NCBI GenBank assembly: GCA_036924085.1
Contig: JAVGWX010000011.1
Coordinates: 22,889,739 to 22,953,738 of the forward strand
Direction of reading: 5' to 3'
DNA from: Ariolimax columbianus
Taxonomy: Eukaryota; Mollusca; Gastropoda; Stylommatophora; Arionidae
DNA length: 64,000 nt
In this document: positions 1 through 11,637 of the stretch, one piece after another
Layout: each line of letters begins with the position of its first letter
Numbering within the stretch: the stretch's first letter is position 1
Notes under the pieces: generated by a model
What the model was told of the DNA's origin: nothing
The model's database searches: none
The model's input: only the letters and a program-made list of their open reading frames with translations
Translations under genes and position numbers: made by a program

Positions 1-148
1 TCGGACCGAAAGGTGCAAATATTGCAGTCAAAAACTGTAAACTATGACACACTGCATTTTGTTCTCTGAACAGCATCCTGCTAATTACAAAGCCCTTTTC
101 AGGGTTTGGTAGTAGGAGTTTGAGAATGAACTAAGAAGAAGTATTATG
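1..148 (+). repeat. Dispersed repeat R3 (3' part), cut by window edge
   Basis: Matches the 3' halves of the copies at 39930-40080, 40395-40522 and 60890-61042. Shared landmarks are a 'gaccgaaaggtgcaaat' segment, a 'gtaaactac/tgac' segment and a GAA-rich tail. It looks like a SINE or a LINE 3' end; the family is not identified. Confidence 0.6.
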
Positions 149-242
149 TCTAAATTTGTGAAGTCCATTTCTCTAGATAAAGTTTATAATAATAATAATA
201 GCTGTCCATCGTTGTCGATGAGGACCGCCGACATCATCCTTG

Positions 243-2692
243 TCACAGATTTCCCTGTTGGGTGTGGGTGCGCATGTGGCTGAACAGGCCAATGCGAGCA
301 CGAAAACATCTGCTACATATCGGGCACACGAGGTTTGTAGAAGGGGATGGTGTTCCCGCGTCTCGCGTCTGTTCTAGGCTTTCACAACACGGTCGTCTTC
401 ACCCGGTAGCTACACCCGATTTGACTGCGCTTCTCCAGTCAGATCTGTTTTGCGCAAGACATTCCCAGGTGTCGATGTCTATCAGGCAACTTTTTAGTGA
501 GTCCTTCAGACCGTCTTTAAAACGTTTCTTTGGGCGCCCTCTCTCGCGCCATTCCTCTCTCAGCTCGCCGTAGAGAAGCTTCTTTGGGAGCCGCTCGTCT
601 GACATACGGACGAGGTGTCCGGCCCATCCTAGTCGTGCTTTTTCTAGCAGTGCATGGATGCTGGGCATGTTAGCCCTCGAGAGAACCTCGATGTCAGTGA
701 CACGATCTTGCCATCGGATGTGGAATATTCGCCTCAGGTAAGCTGTGTGGAAGTGGTTTAACCTCCTTGCATGTCCAGAGTATACAGTCCAGCCGTCGCA
801 AGCGTATAGTAGGGTTGGAATGATGGTTGCACGGTAGACTTTGAGTTTGGTCTTGACGCTGATGCCACGACGTGCCCAGACCATCGAGCGCATTCTACCA
901 AAGGCTGTGCTGGCCTTTGCTATTCTGCTTGCCACCTCATCGTCTAGACTGACAGATCTCGACAGCGTGCTGCCCAGATATGTGAATTTGTCTACGACAA
1001 TCAACGTCTGCCCGCTGACTGTAGTCTCTGGTTTTGTGTACGGCATGCCTGGTGCTGCTTGGTACATGACCTCTGTTTTTTTGGCATTTATGGTCAGGCC
1101 AAAATTTTCGCATGCGGCAGAGAACTGGTCCATTCCAACCTGCATGTTCAGTTCTGAGTTGCTCATTAGAGCGCAAATACAATACAAGTTCCCTGATTAT
1201 GTCGCCAGCCACTTTGGTTTTGGCCTTCATTCTTCTGGAATTGAGTAACTTGCCATCTGTGCGGTACTTTATGGGTATTCCAAGCTACAATGATCTGGAG
1301 GCGCCTGTCATCGTGGCCGCGAACATCATGCTGAACAAAGTCGGGGCGAGTACACATCCTTGTTTTACTCTGTTTGATACTAGAAACGTTTTAGAGATTG
1401 CACCGCTGTCCAGTACACGAGCACACATGCCTTCGTGTAGCTGTTTCACCATTGTTATGAACTTGTTGGGGCAGCCAAACTTAGACATTATCATCCACAG
1501 CCCTCCTCTGTTTACTGTATCAAATGCCTTTGTCAAATCAATAAATGTGGTGTACAAGGCCTGATTTTGTTCTCGACACTTCTCTTGTACTTGGCGAGTG
1601 GCAAAAATCATGTCCACTGTTCCTCTTCCGGCTCTGAATCCACATTGGCTTTCTGGGAGGTGGTGGCTTTGTTCAAGGTGTTTGTTGAGCCTGTTTAGCA
1701 GTAAGCGAGCTAGGATCTTGCCTGCTACGGAGAGTAGCGATATTCCACGATGGTTGTCGCCTTCCTGAGGGTTGCCTTTTCTTTTGTACAGGTGAACGAT
1801 TGAGGCGTCCTTTAGCTCCTGCGGAATTTTACCTTCAGCCCACATGTGACAGAAGAGGTCAGTGATCCTTCTGGTGAGGGATTGGCCAGCTGTCTTATAT
1901 ACCTCTGCTGGTATTGCATCAGCTCCTGGAGCTTTTCCTATAGATAGTGAACTGATTGCCCTGTCGACTTCCTCCTCAGTAATGACTTCATCCAACGCCA
2001 GGTTCCACCTGCGGCATTCGCCGGATGGCCTCTTCATTTATGGACGATGGGTGGTTTAGTATTTTGCAGAAGTGGTCTGCCCATCTGTCTAGAATCTGAA
2101 CCTTATCTGTTAGCAGTACCCCATCCGCACTGAGAACTGGAGTATTACTAGAGGGCTGCGGGTCGTAGAGAGCTTTCAGTGCCTCGTAAAACCGCTTGGT
2201 GTCATGACGCTCGGCGAACATCTCAATTTCATCAGCTCTTTTGCTGAGCCAGGAGTCTTGCATCTCTCTAAGCCTGGTCTGGACAGCTTTGCGAGCAGTA
2301 TTGAAGGCAGCTTTTGCTGCAGGAGATGATATGTCCCTCTGGTATTCCATGTGCGCTTCATGTTTTGTATCGAGAAGGCCCTGTATTTCCAGATCGTTCT
2401 CATCAAACCATTCCTTATGCTTGCGCGTGAGTGGGCCAATGTGTTTAACAGCTGTATCGTAGAGTGTGTTTCTCAATGATGCCCAGTTCTCTTCGATGTC
2501 GTTCTTTTCAAAAGGAAGCTCAGACAGTCTACCCTCTCTTCCTGGAAGCCTCCTCTCGTGGGTTCGTATTTCAGCTGAGAGACATTTAGCCTCCTCTGTG
2601 GTTTCTTTCCCTGGGGGCGCATTTTGGGCTGGATCTTGAAGTTTAGCTTGGCAATGACAAGTCGATGGTCGGTCCAACATTCTGCACCACAC
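243..2692 (-). pseudogene. LINE reverse transcriptase and zinc finger, frameshifted, catalytic motif lost
   Basis: Reverse transcriptase motif A is visible as FIDLTKAFDTVNR and motif B as VKQGCVLAPTLF (1285-2037). Where motif C (F/YADD) should follow, near 1165-1190, no aspartate pair exists in any frame; the bases run from an IIREL segment straight into a LMSNSEL segment. The thumb region continues in another frame (399-1187: FTYLGSTLS, WAGHLVRMSDERLPKKLL). After a further shift a CPICSRCFRARIGLFSHMRTH finger ends at a stop near 243. Three reading frames are needed, so this is a pseudogene. Confidence 0.9.
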
Positions 2693-3424
2693 ATGCTCTT
2701 CGTTACCATAGCATCCACTCGATCCCTACGTCTGATGATAATGTAGTCAATGAGGTGCCAGTGGCGGGACCTTGGGTGCATCCATGTGGTTCTATTTCGG
2801 ACAGGAAGTCGGAAAGCTGTGTTTGTAATGAGTAGTTCATTCGCGGCACATGTCCTCAGAAGGAGCAGTCCGTTACTATTGCATTTTCCGATACCATGTC
2901 TGCCAATGGCCCCCTCCCAGGCTGTATGGTCTGTGCCAACCCTAGCATTAAAATCACAGAGGATGACCAGTTTGTCAGATTTGGGGACTGCAGCGATAAG
3001 CGCCTCAAGGTCCTCATAAAACTTATCTTTTGTTTCCTGAGGATTTGTCATTGTGGGTGCGTATGCACTGATGAGTGTTGCATGGCGCCCTCCTATTAGG
3101 GGGAGATGCAGTGTAATCAGGCGGTCATTAATTCCTCTGGGCATGCTTGTGAGCTTGTCGACCATGTTGGTCTTGATGGCAAAGCCAACTCCAGCTTCAC
3201 GGCGTTCTTCTTTGCTGCGGCCGCTCCAGAAGAAAGTATAACCAGCGCCTTCTTCTGTGATCTGCCCTTCCTCTGCCAGTCGTGTCTCGCTCAGGGCAGC
3301 TATGCAGATGTTGTATCTAGCCAGTTCCCTGGCGATCAGTGCTGTCCGTCGTTCAGGTCTGTTTGCTTTGGTGTTGTCCAGTAGCGTGCGGACATTCCAT
3401 GTTGCAAGCTTGATGGGTAGTTTT
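2473..3424 (-). pseudogene. LINE apurinic-type endonuclease (EEP) domain, open
   Basis: This frame stays open across the whole nuclease domain. ATWNVRTLLD (about 3405) supplies the N-terminal Asn, IAALSETRLAEEG the catalytic Glu, DFNARVG the Asp/Asn pair and TDHRLV the terminal Asp-His. The usual GDFNA motif reads CDFNA. A stop lies just upstream, so the frame starts without a clear ATG; the first internal ATG is at 3165. It joins the RT region only through a frameshift near 2590. In this family the domain nicks target DNA for target-primed reverse transcription. Confidence 0.85.
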
Positions 3425-4020
3425 CATGATCGTTTTCTGCCTGTTCCGCCGCTGCAGTTTGGGGGCCCTGCCAGTTGCGAGCTGTTAGTCAGGGTGTGAT
3501 CTGTAGGGTGATGTCTGAGTTGCGCAATGTGTTTATAGTGAGGGAGATGTGCGCAGGATCTTCCTCACTCTCTCGTCCGGACACAACATGTTCTAGAGGC
3601 AAGACATTGTCAAGACTTCTAGTGAAGGGTTCGGATGCAGACAGTATGGTGTCAGCGTGTGCCTCATTTTCTCGGTAGCCCTTCCCTTCTCTTTTATCGC
3701 GGGGGGTGGAGCTTTGAGGTATCTGTTTCTGAGTGCATTTGTTTGTGTATTCTTCTTCCACCTCTCGTTCCTCTGGTCTTCCGCCTTGATTGTATACTTG
3801 TGATTTCCGATGCCTCCTCGGTTAAGTGTATTTTCAGCACACGCAACAGATGTAGATCTGAGTTTGAAAGGACGTAGTGTGCTGATCGAAGCGCGATGAG
3901 CTCCTTTCTGATATACCGTATGTTTGACGGGGTCAGGATGACCTCCTTCGTTTCAGTGTTCATGCTTCGTTATCTGGGTCACGATACAGCACGGAGCGAC
4001 ACTAGCTTTTGACCGGGTCA

Positions 4021-4217
4021 AGTTTCGGCCACGCTTTGTCCCATCGAAACTGTACACATTAGTCTACCTTTCACGACTAAAAATACACTGTTATATACTT
4101 CGTTGCATCACTTCTTTCACATTAGTATGCTTAATTCACAAGTCGGCACATTTATATCCAGGAATCGCGTTAATAGTCCGAGAGTTATCATAGAAAACGG
4201 TGTTTTGTTTGTGTTTT
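4021..4217. other. No recognisable feature
   Basis: AT-rich spacer between two LINE remnants. No exon, RNA gene or repeat unit was seen. Confidence 0.5.
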
Positions 4218-4403
4218 CTATGAGATAAAGTTTACTGTTGTGGTAAACTCATCAGGGCTTCCGAACAGCTTTGTATAGAAATGTGTTATTGTTGGCCAGT
4301 GCTCAGTACACAATTTCCTAAGTTTATAACAGCCTTGTAGGATATGTTCAGCTGTTAGTGCTTCTGATTGGAGGTGCTTTTGATTGGCAGAGAGGCTAGA
4401 CAA
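4218..4403 (-). mobile_element. Fragment of RNase H-type LINE C-terminus
   Basis: The conceptual protein contains ALTAEHILQGCYKLRKL and ends TTTVNFIS. This matches the zinc-knuckle and tail region of the RNase H LINE at 27905-28960 (MTAGHLLQNCPTYENQ, ending RMTAAFFEQ). No other part of the element is present. Confidence 0.6.
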
Positions 4404-4584
4404 CTTATCTCTCGTAACGAAGGGATAGGGTAACCTAGCTGTAAATGGGTACCTAATTTTGATATAGTTAGGAAAGGCAAGTCAGGTAAGACCTTTCGTT
4501 ACACCTCATCCCCTACGAGATTATCTGCTATATGACTCACAATAACAGTGCAAGTTGTGCATTTTAATTATGTAAAATACAGAG

Positions 4585-4905
4585 GGATTTTGGGGGCTTG
4601 GTGGTCTCGAGGTAAGGTGTTCATCTTGGGTGCCGAAGGTGCGGGTTAGAATCATGAATATAGTTGTTTTTCTTTCATGTAAATCTTCTGGTAACAATTC
4701 TAGTATTTTTTTTCACATGAATCTTCTGGTAACAATTTCCGTGATCTTTGGATAGTGAGATCGGACTTCCGTTTTCGGTGTCAAACACGTTAAAAATTCC
4801 TTGACAGTTAGAAATGGATAATAGTAGGCTTACTGGCAACTGCTTGGACAAAATTCTAGTTAAAAATCTACCAAAATTATTTGTACCTTAACCCAGGAGC
4901 CGCAG
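4585..4905 (+). mobile_element. tRNA-derived SINE, family 1
   Basis: The head reads like a pol III promoter: an A-box-like 'tggtctcgaggtaaggtg' and a degenerate B-box 'gcgggttagaatc'. The body repeats the 'cttctggtaacaatt' and 'gtgagatcgga' segments found in the copies at 14512, 24120, 24790 and 42040. Confidence 0.6.
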
Positions 4906-5184
4906 GAAGTTTTAAATATCTGCTACGGATAGCCGATAGCTTTTGGCTACCTGGCAACAGACATTAACATGCCTGTTTGAATATTAGGGTTCCAAGTATA
5001 AAGAGATTTTCAGTATAAAAGTTATACCTATATAATGATTAACATTTGTGCCTTCAAACCTGTCTTGATGTGACATTAACAACAACAAACCCACTGTTTC
5101 TCTCTTCCGTCGTCCCTAGTTGCATTCTCCAAGCATATTTCCAAATAGCAACACTCAGAATTACCATTGAGCTGGGGACGATGA

Positions 5185-5495
5185 GGCTAACTTCTGGTCA
5201 GGCAAAACACACTGATCAGACAATGTTAGCCAGGTTCAGGAGAAATATACTGGCCAAGACCCTTACCTGACTACCTCGTTGGTCATCCTGGAAACTGGCT
5301 ATTGTCGAGGACAACAGTCTGGCTAACAAGGTGAGGTTCGACGTGATCCCCGGAGTAGTGAGCAAAATGCAGATGAAGCCAAGCATAGTACAACCGACTG
5401 GAGGGCCGCGGTCCACCTTCATCAGCACGCTCAGAATATGGGGAATGCTACGCCAACTTAATGTGCTTTTTAAGGCGCACAAAAGAGTAACCTAC
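5185..5495 (+). repeat. Dispersed repeat R2
   Basis: About 300 bp, matched in reverse complement by 36285-36645. Shared landmarks are 'caggagaaatatactgacc', 'aaggtgaggttc', 'gaagccaagcat' and 'ttaagtg/tgc'. A shorter degenerate copy is at 23365-23460. No protein similarity was recognised. Confidence 0.65.
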
Positions 5496-5944
5496 TCATT
5501 GTGGGCATTCATAAATAACAACAAACATTGAGCAATCAAATGAGTGGCAAGGGCATCTATATATGAACTTCAGTTTTTGAGAAGGTATTTGATCGTATAA
5601 ACGGCAAAGTTTTTTTTCTATTCGGGGAAATGAGGAAAAACAAAGAAGGATTAACCCTTTTCAGTCCAACGTAATTTATAAGATGTTAGACTTAATATCC
5701 CAAACTGACTGACTTAGTTGCTCCTCTTCTACCATGAAGTATAGAGGTAATGTCCAAGACAAGAATAGTGTATCAGGTGGTCCGTGTCGGCCACTTTCCA
5801 TCACTTACCTGTCCTGATGGTTCCATGATCGGTACTCTGGCGTCTAGAATTGAGCTCTGAAAGTAAATAATAGCAAATGCTGTGGTGAGAGGGAGGAAAC
5901 TTTACAATAGGAGGGAATCTGATCATCAAAAGTTGCATTCCATG
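5496..5944. other. No recognisable feature
   Basis: AT-rich sequence. Its only notable segment, 'ttaacccttttcagtcc' near 5650, recurs in reverse complement at 61110-61128. Confidence 0.4.
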
Positions 5945-6078
5945 ACTATATTGCATTCCAATATTAATAAATTGGATGCACATAGCTTTTAGAGCAGGGT
6001 AATGTAAATGAAACTGCTTGTATACAAACTCTGTAGAGTCTACTAAACCAGTATAAAGACATTAAGTTAAGTTACGAC
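5945..6078 (+). mobile_element. CR1-like LINE 3' end fragment
   Basis: Identical in layout to the tail of the copy at 7915-8378: 'aataaattggatgcacatag', 'aaatgaaactg', 'ctaaaccagtataaagac', then TTAAG repeats. It is 5' truncated, as is usual for CR1 clade elements. Confidence 0.7.
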
Positions 6079-6107
6079 AAGAGCACAAGTACTGGTAAGG
6101 ATGGTAA

Positions 6108-7450
6108 AAGAGACATTGATTGGTGGGACAATGAAGTAAAAGAGACATTGATTGGTGGGACAATGAAGTAAAAGAGACATTGATTGGTGGGACAATGAAG
6201 TAAAAGAGACATTGATTGGTGAGACAGTGAAGTAAAAGAGACATTGATTGGTGGGACAATGAAGTAAAAGAGACATTGATTGGTGAGACAATGAAGTAAA
6301 AGAGACATTGATTGGTGGGACAATGAAGTAAAAGAGACATTGATTGGTGGGACAATGAAGTAAAAGAGACATTGATTGGTGGGACAATGAAGTAAAAGAG
6401 ACATTGATTGGTGGGACAATGAAGTAAAAGAGACATTGATTGGTGGGACAATGAAGTAAAAGAGACATTGATTGGTGGGACAATGAAGTAAAAGAGACAT
6501 TGATTGGTGAGACAATGAAGTAAAAGAGACATTGATTGGTGAGACAATGAAGTAAAAGAGACATTGATTGGTGGGACAATGAAGTAAAAGAGACATTGAT
6601 TGGTGAGACAATGAAGTAAAAGAGACATTGATTGGTGGGACAATGAAGTAAAAGAGACATTGATTGGTGGGACAATGAAGTAAAAGAGACATTGATTGGT
6701 GGGACAATGAAGTAAAAGAGACATTGATTGGTGAGACAATGAAGTAAAAGAGACATTGATTGGTGAGACAATGAAGTAAAAGAGACATTGATTGGTGGGA
6801 CAATGAAGTAAAAGAGACATTGATTGGTGGGACAATGAAGTAAAAGAGACATTGATTGGTGGGACAATGAAGTAAAAGAGACATTGATTGGTGAGACAAT
6901 GAAGTAAAAGAGACATTGATTGGTGGGACAATGAAGTAAAAGAGACATTGATTGGTGGGACAATGAAGTAAAAGAGACATTGATTGGTGGGACAATGAAG
7001 TAAAAGAGACATTGATTGGTGAGACAATGAAGTAAAAGAGACATTGATTGGTGAGACAATGAAGTAAAAGAGACATTGATTGGTGGGACAATGAAGTAAA
7101 AGAGACATTGATTGGTGGGACAATGAAGTAAAAGAGACATTGATTGGTGAGACAATGAAGTAAAAGAGACATTGATTGGTGAGACAATGAAGTAAAAGAG
7201 ACATTGATTGGTGGGACAATGAAGTAAAAGAGACATTGATTGGTGAGACAATGAAGTAAAAGAGACATTGATTGGTGGGACAATGAAGTAAAAGAGACAT
7301 TGATTGGTGGGACAATGAAGTAAAAGAGACATTGATTGGTGGGACAATGAAGTAAAAGAGACATTGATTGGTGAGACAATGAAGTAAAAGAGACATTGAT
7401 TGGTGGGACAATGAAGTAAAAGAGACATTGATTGGTGGGACAGTGAAGTA
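6108..7450. repeat. 32-bp minisatellite, 42 units
   Basis: The unit is 'aaaagagacattgattggtg' plus 'ggacaatgaagt'. Forty-two units run with almost no divergence; most variation is one G/A change (gtgGgac or gtgAgac). Because 32 is not a multiple of three and the unit has no stop on the minus strand, all three minus frames stay open for 450-470 codons and encode the same cyclic 32-residue peptide. These frames are an artefact of the repeat, not a gene. Confidence 0.97.
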
Positions 7451-7659
7451 AAACAAATAAGTGAGAATGTACCTTTGCAAACAAAGTCTGTTAAGTCAGA
7501 AATTATGAAACATGGTGACCAATGGTAATGGAAGACATGGTTTCAACCCAACTACTATCAAAGAAGTGGAGTAATAAAAAGGCAAACTAGATAGTCGGAA
7601 TAACTGTTTTCAACTCTGCAACACAAAGAACAACACACATCTTTCACACCAAAGAAAAA

Positions 7660-7905
7660 GTGTGCAGCAAAACAGCAAACATATATTGTTGGGGTGGACA
7701 TGTGGTACACATCCCTGACATCAGATGGACACATAGAATGACATTTTGGTGGCTGTATGCCTGTACAAGTCCACAGGGCCACCCACTTATACGATGGCGA
7801 GATGGACTAACCAAAGACCTAGGCTAGCATTGGTACAGCACTGCAAAAGATCGGGACACATACAGGACATTGTTGTCCTCCTCGTATATGGCATACTTGT
7901 CAAGG
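7660..7905 (+). mobile_element. LINE 3' coding fragment
   Basis: The plus-strand translation contains WGGHVVHIPDIRWTHRMTFW and, further on, IRWRDGLTKDLG and AKDRDTYRTL. This is the C-terminal 'WAGHI.R..D.RW...RWEDDI' region of EEP-type LINEs. One stop interrupts it. Confidence 0.65.
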
Positions 7906-7914
7906 ATAATGTGA

Positions 7915-8378
7915 TATAAACATGCTGGAAAGAATACAAAAAAGAGTGACAAAGCTGATAGTGGGATTCCAAAATTACAGTTATGAGGAAAGACTCAGAA
8001 AAACCGACCTACAGTGTCTAGAAGAGAGAAGAATTCGTGGTGACTTAATACAAGTTTATAAGATGATCAGAGGAATCGATAAATTAGACTATAACAAGTT
8101 TTTTAAAATTCAGCTACCCACAATAACACGAGGGCATAGCTACAAGCTGACTAAAGAGAGGTCCAGATGAGATATTAGGACATTTTTTTTAGTCAGAGAG
8201 TGGTGAATACTTGGAATGCATTGCCAGAGGAGGTAGTGGAGGCAGGGCCAGTTAATGCATTTAAGAATAAATTGGATGCGCATAGCTCTTAGAGCAAGGT
8301 GAAGTAAATGAAACTGGTTGTATACAGACTCTGCAGTCTTCTAAACCAGTATAAAGATGTTAAGTTAAGTTAAGATAT
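7915..8378 (+). mobile_element. CR1-like LINE, 3' terminal part
   Basis: The frame 7922-8170 gives IQKRVTKLIVGF, YEERLRKTDLQCLEERRIRG and RGHSYKLTKERSR. After a stop, REWNTWNALPEEVVEAGPVN continues to KNKLDAH. This is the conserved C-terminus of CR1-clade reverse transcriptases. It ends in 'gttaagttaagttaag', a microsatellite tail typical of the clade. Four partial copies are elsewhere in the window. Confidence 0.85.
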
Positions 8379-8384
8379 ATATGT

Positions 8385-8895
8385 ATACAGCGAGATTGTT
8401 CTTCAGCATCATCACCAAGATTCAGACTTGCTTCACTAATATCATAGATAAAGCGACATCTTGGTTTCCCAACGCCTTAATCGTCGACCTGGACATCGCC
8501 ATGGAGATGGAGGAAAGGCCTGCGACAAGATCTTGGTCTGGCAGTATTGTATGGCTCTTAAACATGGACTCAAAGGCTGAAAGAACAATAGAAGAAGTGT
8601 TTGAGATATGGTCCTATCACATGATGCAAAGCGTGAGATAGACAGAAAAAAAGTCAAATGAACAAGAGCTTAAAGATATAGGGTTACATTAGATGAGTTG
8701 TGACGAGTATACAGAAGGTAGATTGTTTTGGATTGATCATAACATGAAATATGGAGGGTTATTATTGAAAATACCAGAAAGCAAAATTCTGGGGAAGAGA
8801 AGAATGTGACGTCCAAGAAACAATTATATCATACAGGCTTGCAAGAACATTGGGGTGCAGGCTTATACGGAGCTGAAGAGATCTGCTGGGAACAG
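8385..8895 (+). mobile_element. LINE 3' coding fragment feeding into a minisatellite
   Basis: The translation shows KAERTIEEVFEIWSYHMMQS, then LLLKIPESKILGKRRM and YTELKRSAGNRGHWCDM. This matches the C-terminal region of a LINE reverse transcriptase (the 'EMWCYRRML ... GKRSVGRRR ... ELFR.A.' layout). Stops and frame changes show decay. The last codons (NRGHWCDMI) are the start of the 59-bp repeat unit that follows. Confidence 0.65.
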
Positions 8896-10003
8896 AGGAC
8901 ATTGGTGTGACATGACTTCAACACTAGTCTCTGGACTGACTAACAGAGGACATTGGTGTGACATGATCAGAAGACTTCAACACCAGTCTCTGGACTGACT
9001 AACAGAGGACATTGGTGTGACATGATCAGAAGACTTCAACACCAGTCTCTGGACTGACTAACAGAGGACATTGGTGTGACATGATCAGAAAACTTCAACA
9101 CCAGTCTCTGGACTGACTAACAGAGGACATTGGTGTGACATGATCAGAAAACTTCAACACCAGTCTCTGGACTGACTAACAGAGGACATTGGTGTGACAT
9201 GATCAGAAGACTTCAACACCAGTCTCCGGACTGACTATCAGAGGACAGTGGCGTGGCATTATGAGAAGACTTCAACACCAGTCTCTGGACTGACTAACAG
9301 AGGACATTGGTGTGACATGATCAGAAGACTTCAACACTAGTCTCTGGACTGACTAACAGAGGACATTGGTGTGACATGATCAGAAGACTTCAACACCAGT
9401 CTCTGGACTGACTAACAGAGGACATTGGTGTGACATGATCAGAAAACTTCAACACCAGTCTCTGGACTGACTAACAGAGGACATTGGTGTGACATGATCA
9501 GAAGACTTCAACACCAGTCTCCGGACTGACTATCAGAGGACAGTGGCGTGGCATTATGAGAAGACTTCAACACCAGTCTCTGGACTGACTAACAGAGGAC
9601 ATTGGTGTGACATGATCAGAAGACTTCAACACCAGTCTCTGGACTGACTAACAGAGGACATTGGTGTGACATGATCAGAAGACTTCAACACCAGTCTCTG
9701 GACTGACTAACAGAGGACATTGGTGTGACATGATCAGAAGACTTCAACACCAGTCTCTGGACTGACTAACAGAGGACATTGGTGTGACATGATCAGAAGA
9801 CTTCAACACCAGTCTCTGGACTGACTAACAGAGGACATTGGTGTGACATGATCAGAAGACTTCAACACCAGTCTCTGGACTGACTAACAGAGGACATTGG
9901 TGTGACATGATCAGAAGACTTCAACACCAGTCTCCGGACTGACTATCAGAGGACAGTGGCATGGCATTATGAGAAGACTTCAACACCAGTCTCCGGACTG
10001 AAT
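8890..10003. repeat. 59-bp minisatellite, about 19 units
   Basis: The unit is 'aacagaggacattggtgtga' + 'catgatcagaagacttcaac' + 'accagtctctggactgact'. A variant unit (tatcagaggacagtggcgtggcattatgag) recurs about every six units, near 9237, 9530 and 9946, showing block duplication. The unit derives from the end of the LINE reading frame immediately before it. Confidence 0.95.
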
Positions 10004-10117
10004 AACTTGCTGATGATGAAGGAAGATCTGCACCACCTGGGACATCATTGTACACTTTTGTCCGAACAGCCACTTAGCACATTTACGGAAATAAATAAAT
10101 CTAAGATCTTTTCTCAC

Positions 10118-10330
10118 CTTTCTTTCTGGGTTGTCCAAAATGATGAAAACTAGGAAAACCTTGGCCGAGCGAGCACGTCGAACTGCCCTGCGCACCGCAT
10201 CCATTCCCTCTCTGAACACTCCATTTCCATCCGAGAGAACAAGAAGCAACCGTGCTGTCTCTGCATGGCCGTACATGGGAGGTTGGTGTCTTCGGGAGTC
10301 CATCAAAAGGGCTAGGGCCTTGTCCAAGAG
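10118..10330 (-). CDS. MDN1: MDN1 exon (VWA/MIDAS domain, C-terminal part)
   Basis: 213 nt, 71 codons, phase 0 at both ends. Acceptor ttccacag, donor AAG|GTGAGA. Encodes ETARLLLVLSDGNGVFREG and KVFLVFIILDNPERK. These are the central strand, the loop carrying a MIDAS-coordinating Asp, and the next strand of the von Willebrand A fold. It is the most 3' midasin exon in the window. The following donor intron contains the 59-bp minisatellite and LINE debris. Confidence 0.95.
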
Positions 10331-10479
10331 CTGTGGAAAAAGTTAATGCTTCAGTAATAACAATAGTAGCTGCATGCCATGGAAATCGTACGGACATAAC
10401 AAACACACAAACAATGTTACACGATGAGCTCGTCAGTTATAACTCCACTGAAATCAAGTTTGACTTCTTAGCCAAATTT

Positions 10480-10785
10480 TATCCTCTTGGATAAAGTTTA
10501 TCTTTTTGGCTAAAGTGTGTCCTCTTGGCTAAAGTTGATCCTTTTGCCTAAAGTTTGTCCTCGTCCTAAAGTTTATCTTCTTGACTAAAATTTGTCTTCT
10601 TGACTAAAGTTCATCTTCTTGACTGAAGTTTGTCCTCATTCGCTAAAATTTGTCCTCTTGGCTAAAGTCTGTCCTCTTGGCTAAAGCTTATGCTCTGGCC
10701 TTAAGCTTGTCATTTTGATTAAAGTCTGTCCTCTTGGCTAAAGTTTGCCTTCTTTACAAAATGTTGTCCTCTTAGACAAACATCT
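10480..10785. repeat. 19-bp degenerate minisatellite, about 15 units
   Basis: Imperfect units of 'aaagtttgtcctcttggct' fill more than half of the 595-bp intron between two MDN1 exons. Confidence 0.85.
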
Positions 10786-10925
10786 GTTTGTCCATATATA
10801 AGAGCTTTACTGACTTATGACTGTACGTTCTCATTGTAGCAGCACATATTCAATTCTTACTGACTTATGACTGTACGTTCTTGTAAAGTAAATGATCCAC
10901 AAAAAAGATTGTCAACCAAACTCAC

Positions 10926-11040
10926 CATCCCATACTTGGTCTGTTTCTGCTCACAAGACAACTGCTGCAGAATCTTGGCTCCTGACTGGTTTGTAAAAGG
11001 CTCAGAGAACGGATGCAACAGGCTCACCTCTTCTCCAAAG
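10926..11040 (-). CDS. MDN1: MDN1 exon (VWA domain)
   Basis: 115 nt; the first base completes the Ser codon begun in the previous exon. Acceptor ggtttcag, donor ATG|GTGAGT. Encodes FGEEVSLLHPF and ILQQLSCEQKQTKYGM, corresponding to the FGESV.LLHPF segment after the second strand of the midasin VWA domain. It ends in phase 0. Confidence 0.93.
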
Positions 11041-11157
11041 CTGAAACCAAAAGTTGGACGTTTAAGCCATTTGTACGTCTACAAACCAGGCACTTATTTT
11101 AAACATACTTCTGGATTTTGGGGGCACGGCAATGGACATTCCAATCGTCACTTTGTG

Positions 11158-11580
11158 ATAAAACTTAACATCTTTATACTGGTTTAGAAGACACTGCAGA
11201 TTCATTATACAACCACTTCTTTCTAACATTCACTTGATCTTAAAAAACATATGCGCATACAACTAATTTTTGAATGCATTAATTGACTCTGCCTCCACTA
11301 TTTCCTTTGCAATGTATTTCAAGCATTCACCACTCTCTGACTAAATAAATATTTCCTGGTATCTAATCTGGACCTTTCTTTGATTAATGTGTGGCTGTCC
11401 CCTCTGGTTCTTGTAGGTGGTTGTATTTTGGAAAAAACTTGATATAGTCTAATTTATCCTTACAGTTTGATGATCTTATAAATTGTATTAAATCACCTCA
11501 AATTCTTTTCTAGACCTTGTAGGCCGGTTTTTCTAAATGTTTCCTCATAAATATAATTCTGGAATCCCACTGTGTTGTCG
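11158..11580 (-). mobile_element. CR1-like LINE 3' end
   Basis: Reverse complement of the 7915-8378 element, from 'aaacttaacatctttatact' back through the LEERRIRGD-like coding part. It is diverged, with several stops. Confidence 0.75.
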
Positions 11581-11637
11581 CTCTTCTTTGTACATGACTT
11601 GAATGAGAAACTGGTTGTCTACAGAATCGAGTCTTCT

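Larger units (their letters stand above)
186..4020 (-). mobile_element. Degenerate non-LTR retrotransposon (EEP nuclease + RT + C-terminal zinc finger)
   Basis: A nearly complete LINE on the minus strand. From its 5' side (high coordinates) it has an ORF1-like stretch (about 3490-3963, unrecognised, split between frames), an exonuclease-endonuclease-phosphatase domain, a linker, reverse transcriptase and a CCHH-type finger. The 3' end is an (ATA)n tract at 186-199. The frame changes at about 2590, 2030 and 1230, so it is inactive. The protein type is the one often misannotated as 'craniofacial development protein 2-like' in animal genomes. It lies in MDN1 intron or 3' flanking DNA in the same orientation as the gene. 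Confidence 0.9.

Noticed and set aside
6062..7484. Three overlapping 450-472-codon minus frames as protein genes
   Set aside because: They are wholly produced by a stop-free 32-bp repeat and encode one cyclic peptide.
1..10117. Last midasin exon (C-terminal helix after LDNPERK)
   Set aside because: I scanned the minus strand for the expected PFPxY.ILRD-like segment and did not find it; probably outside the window.
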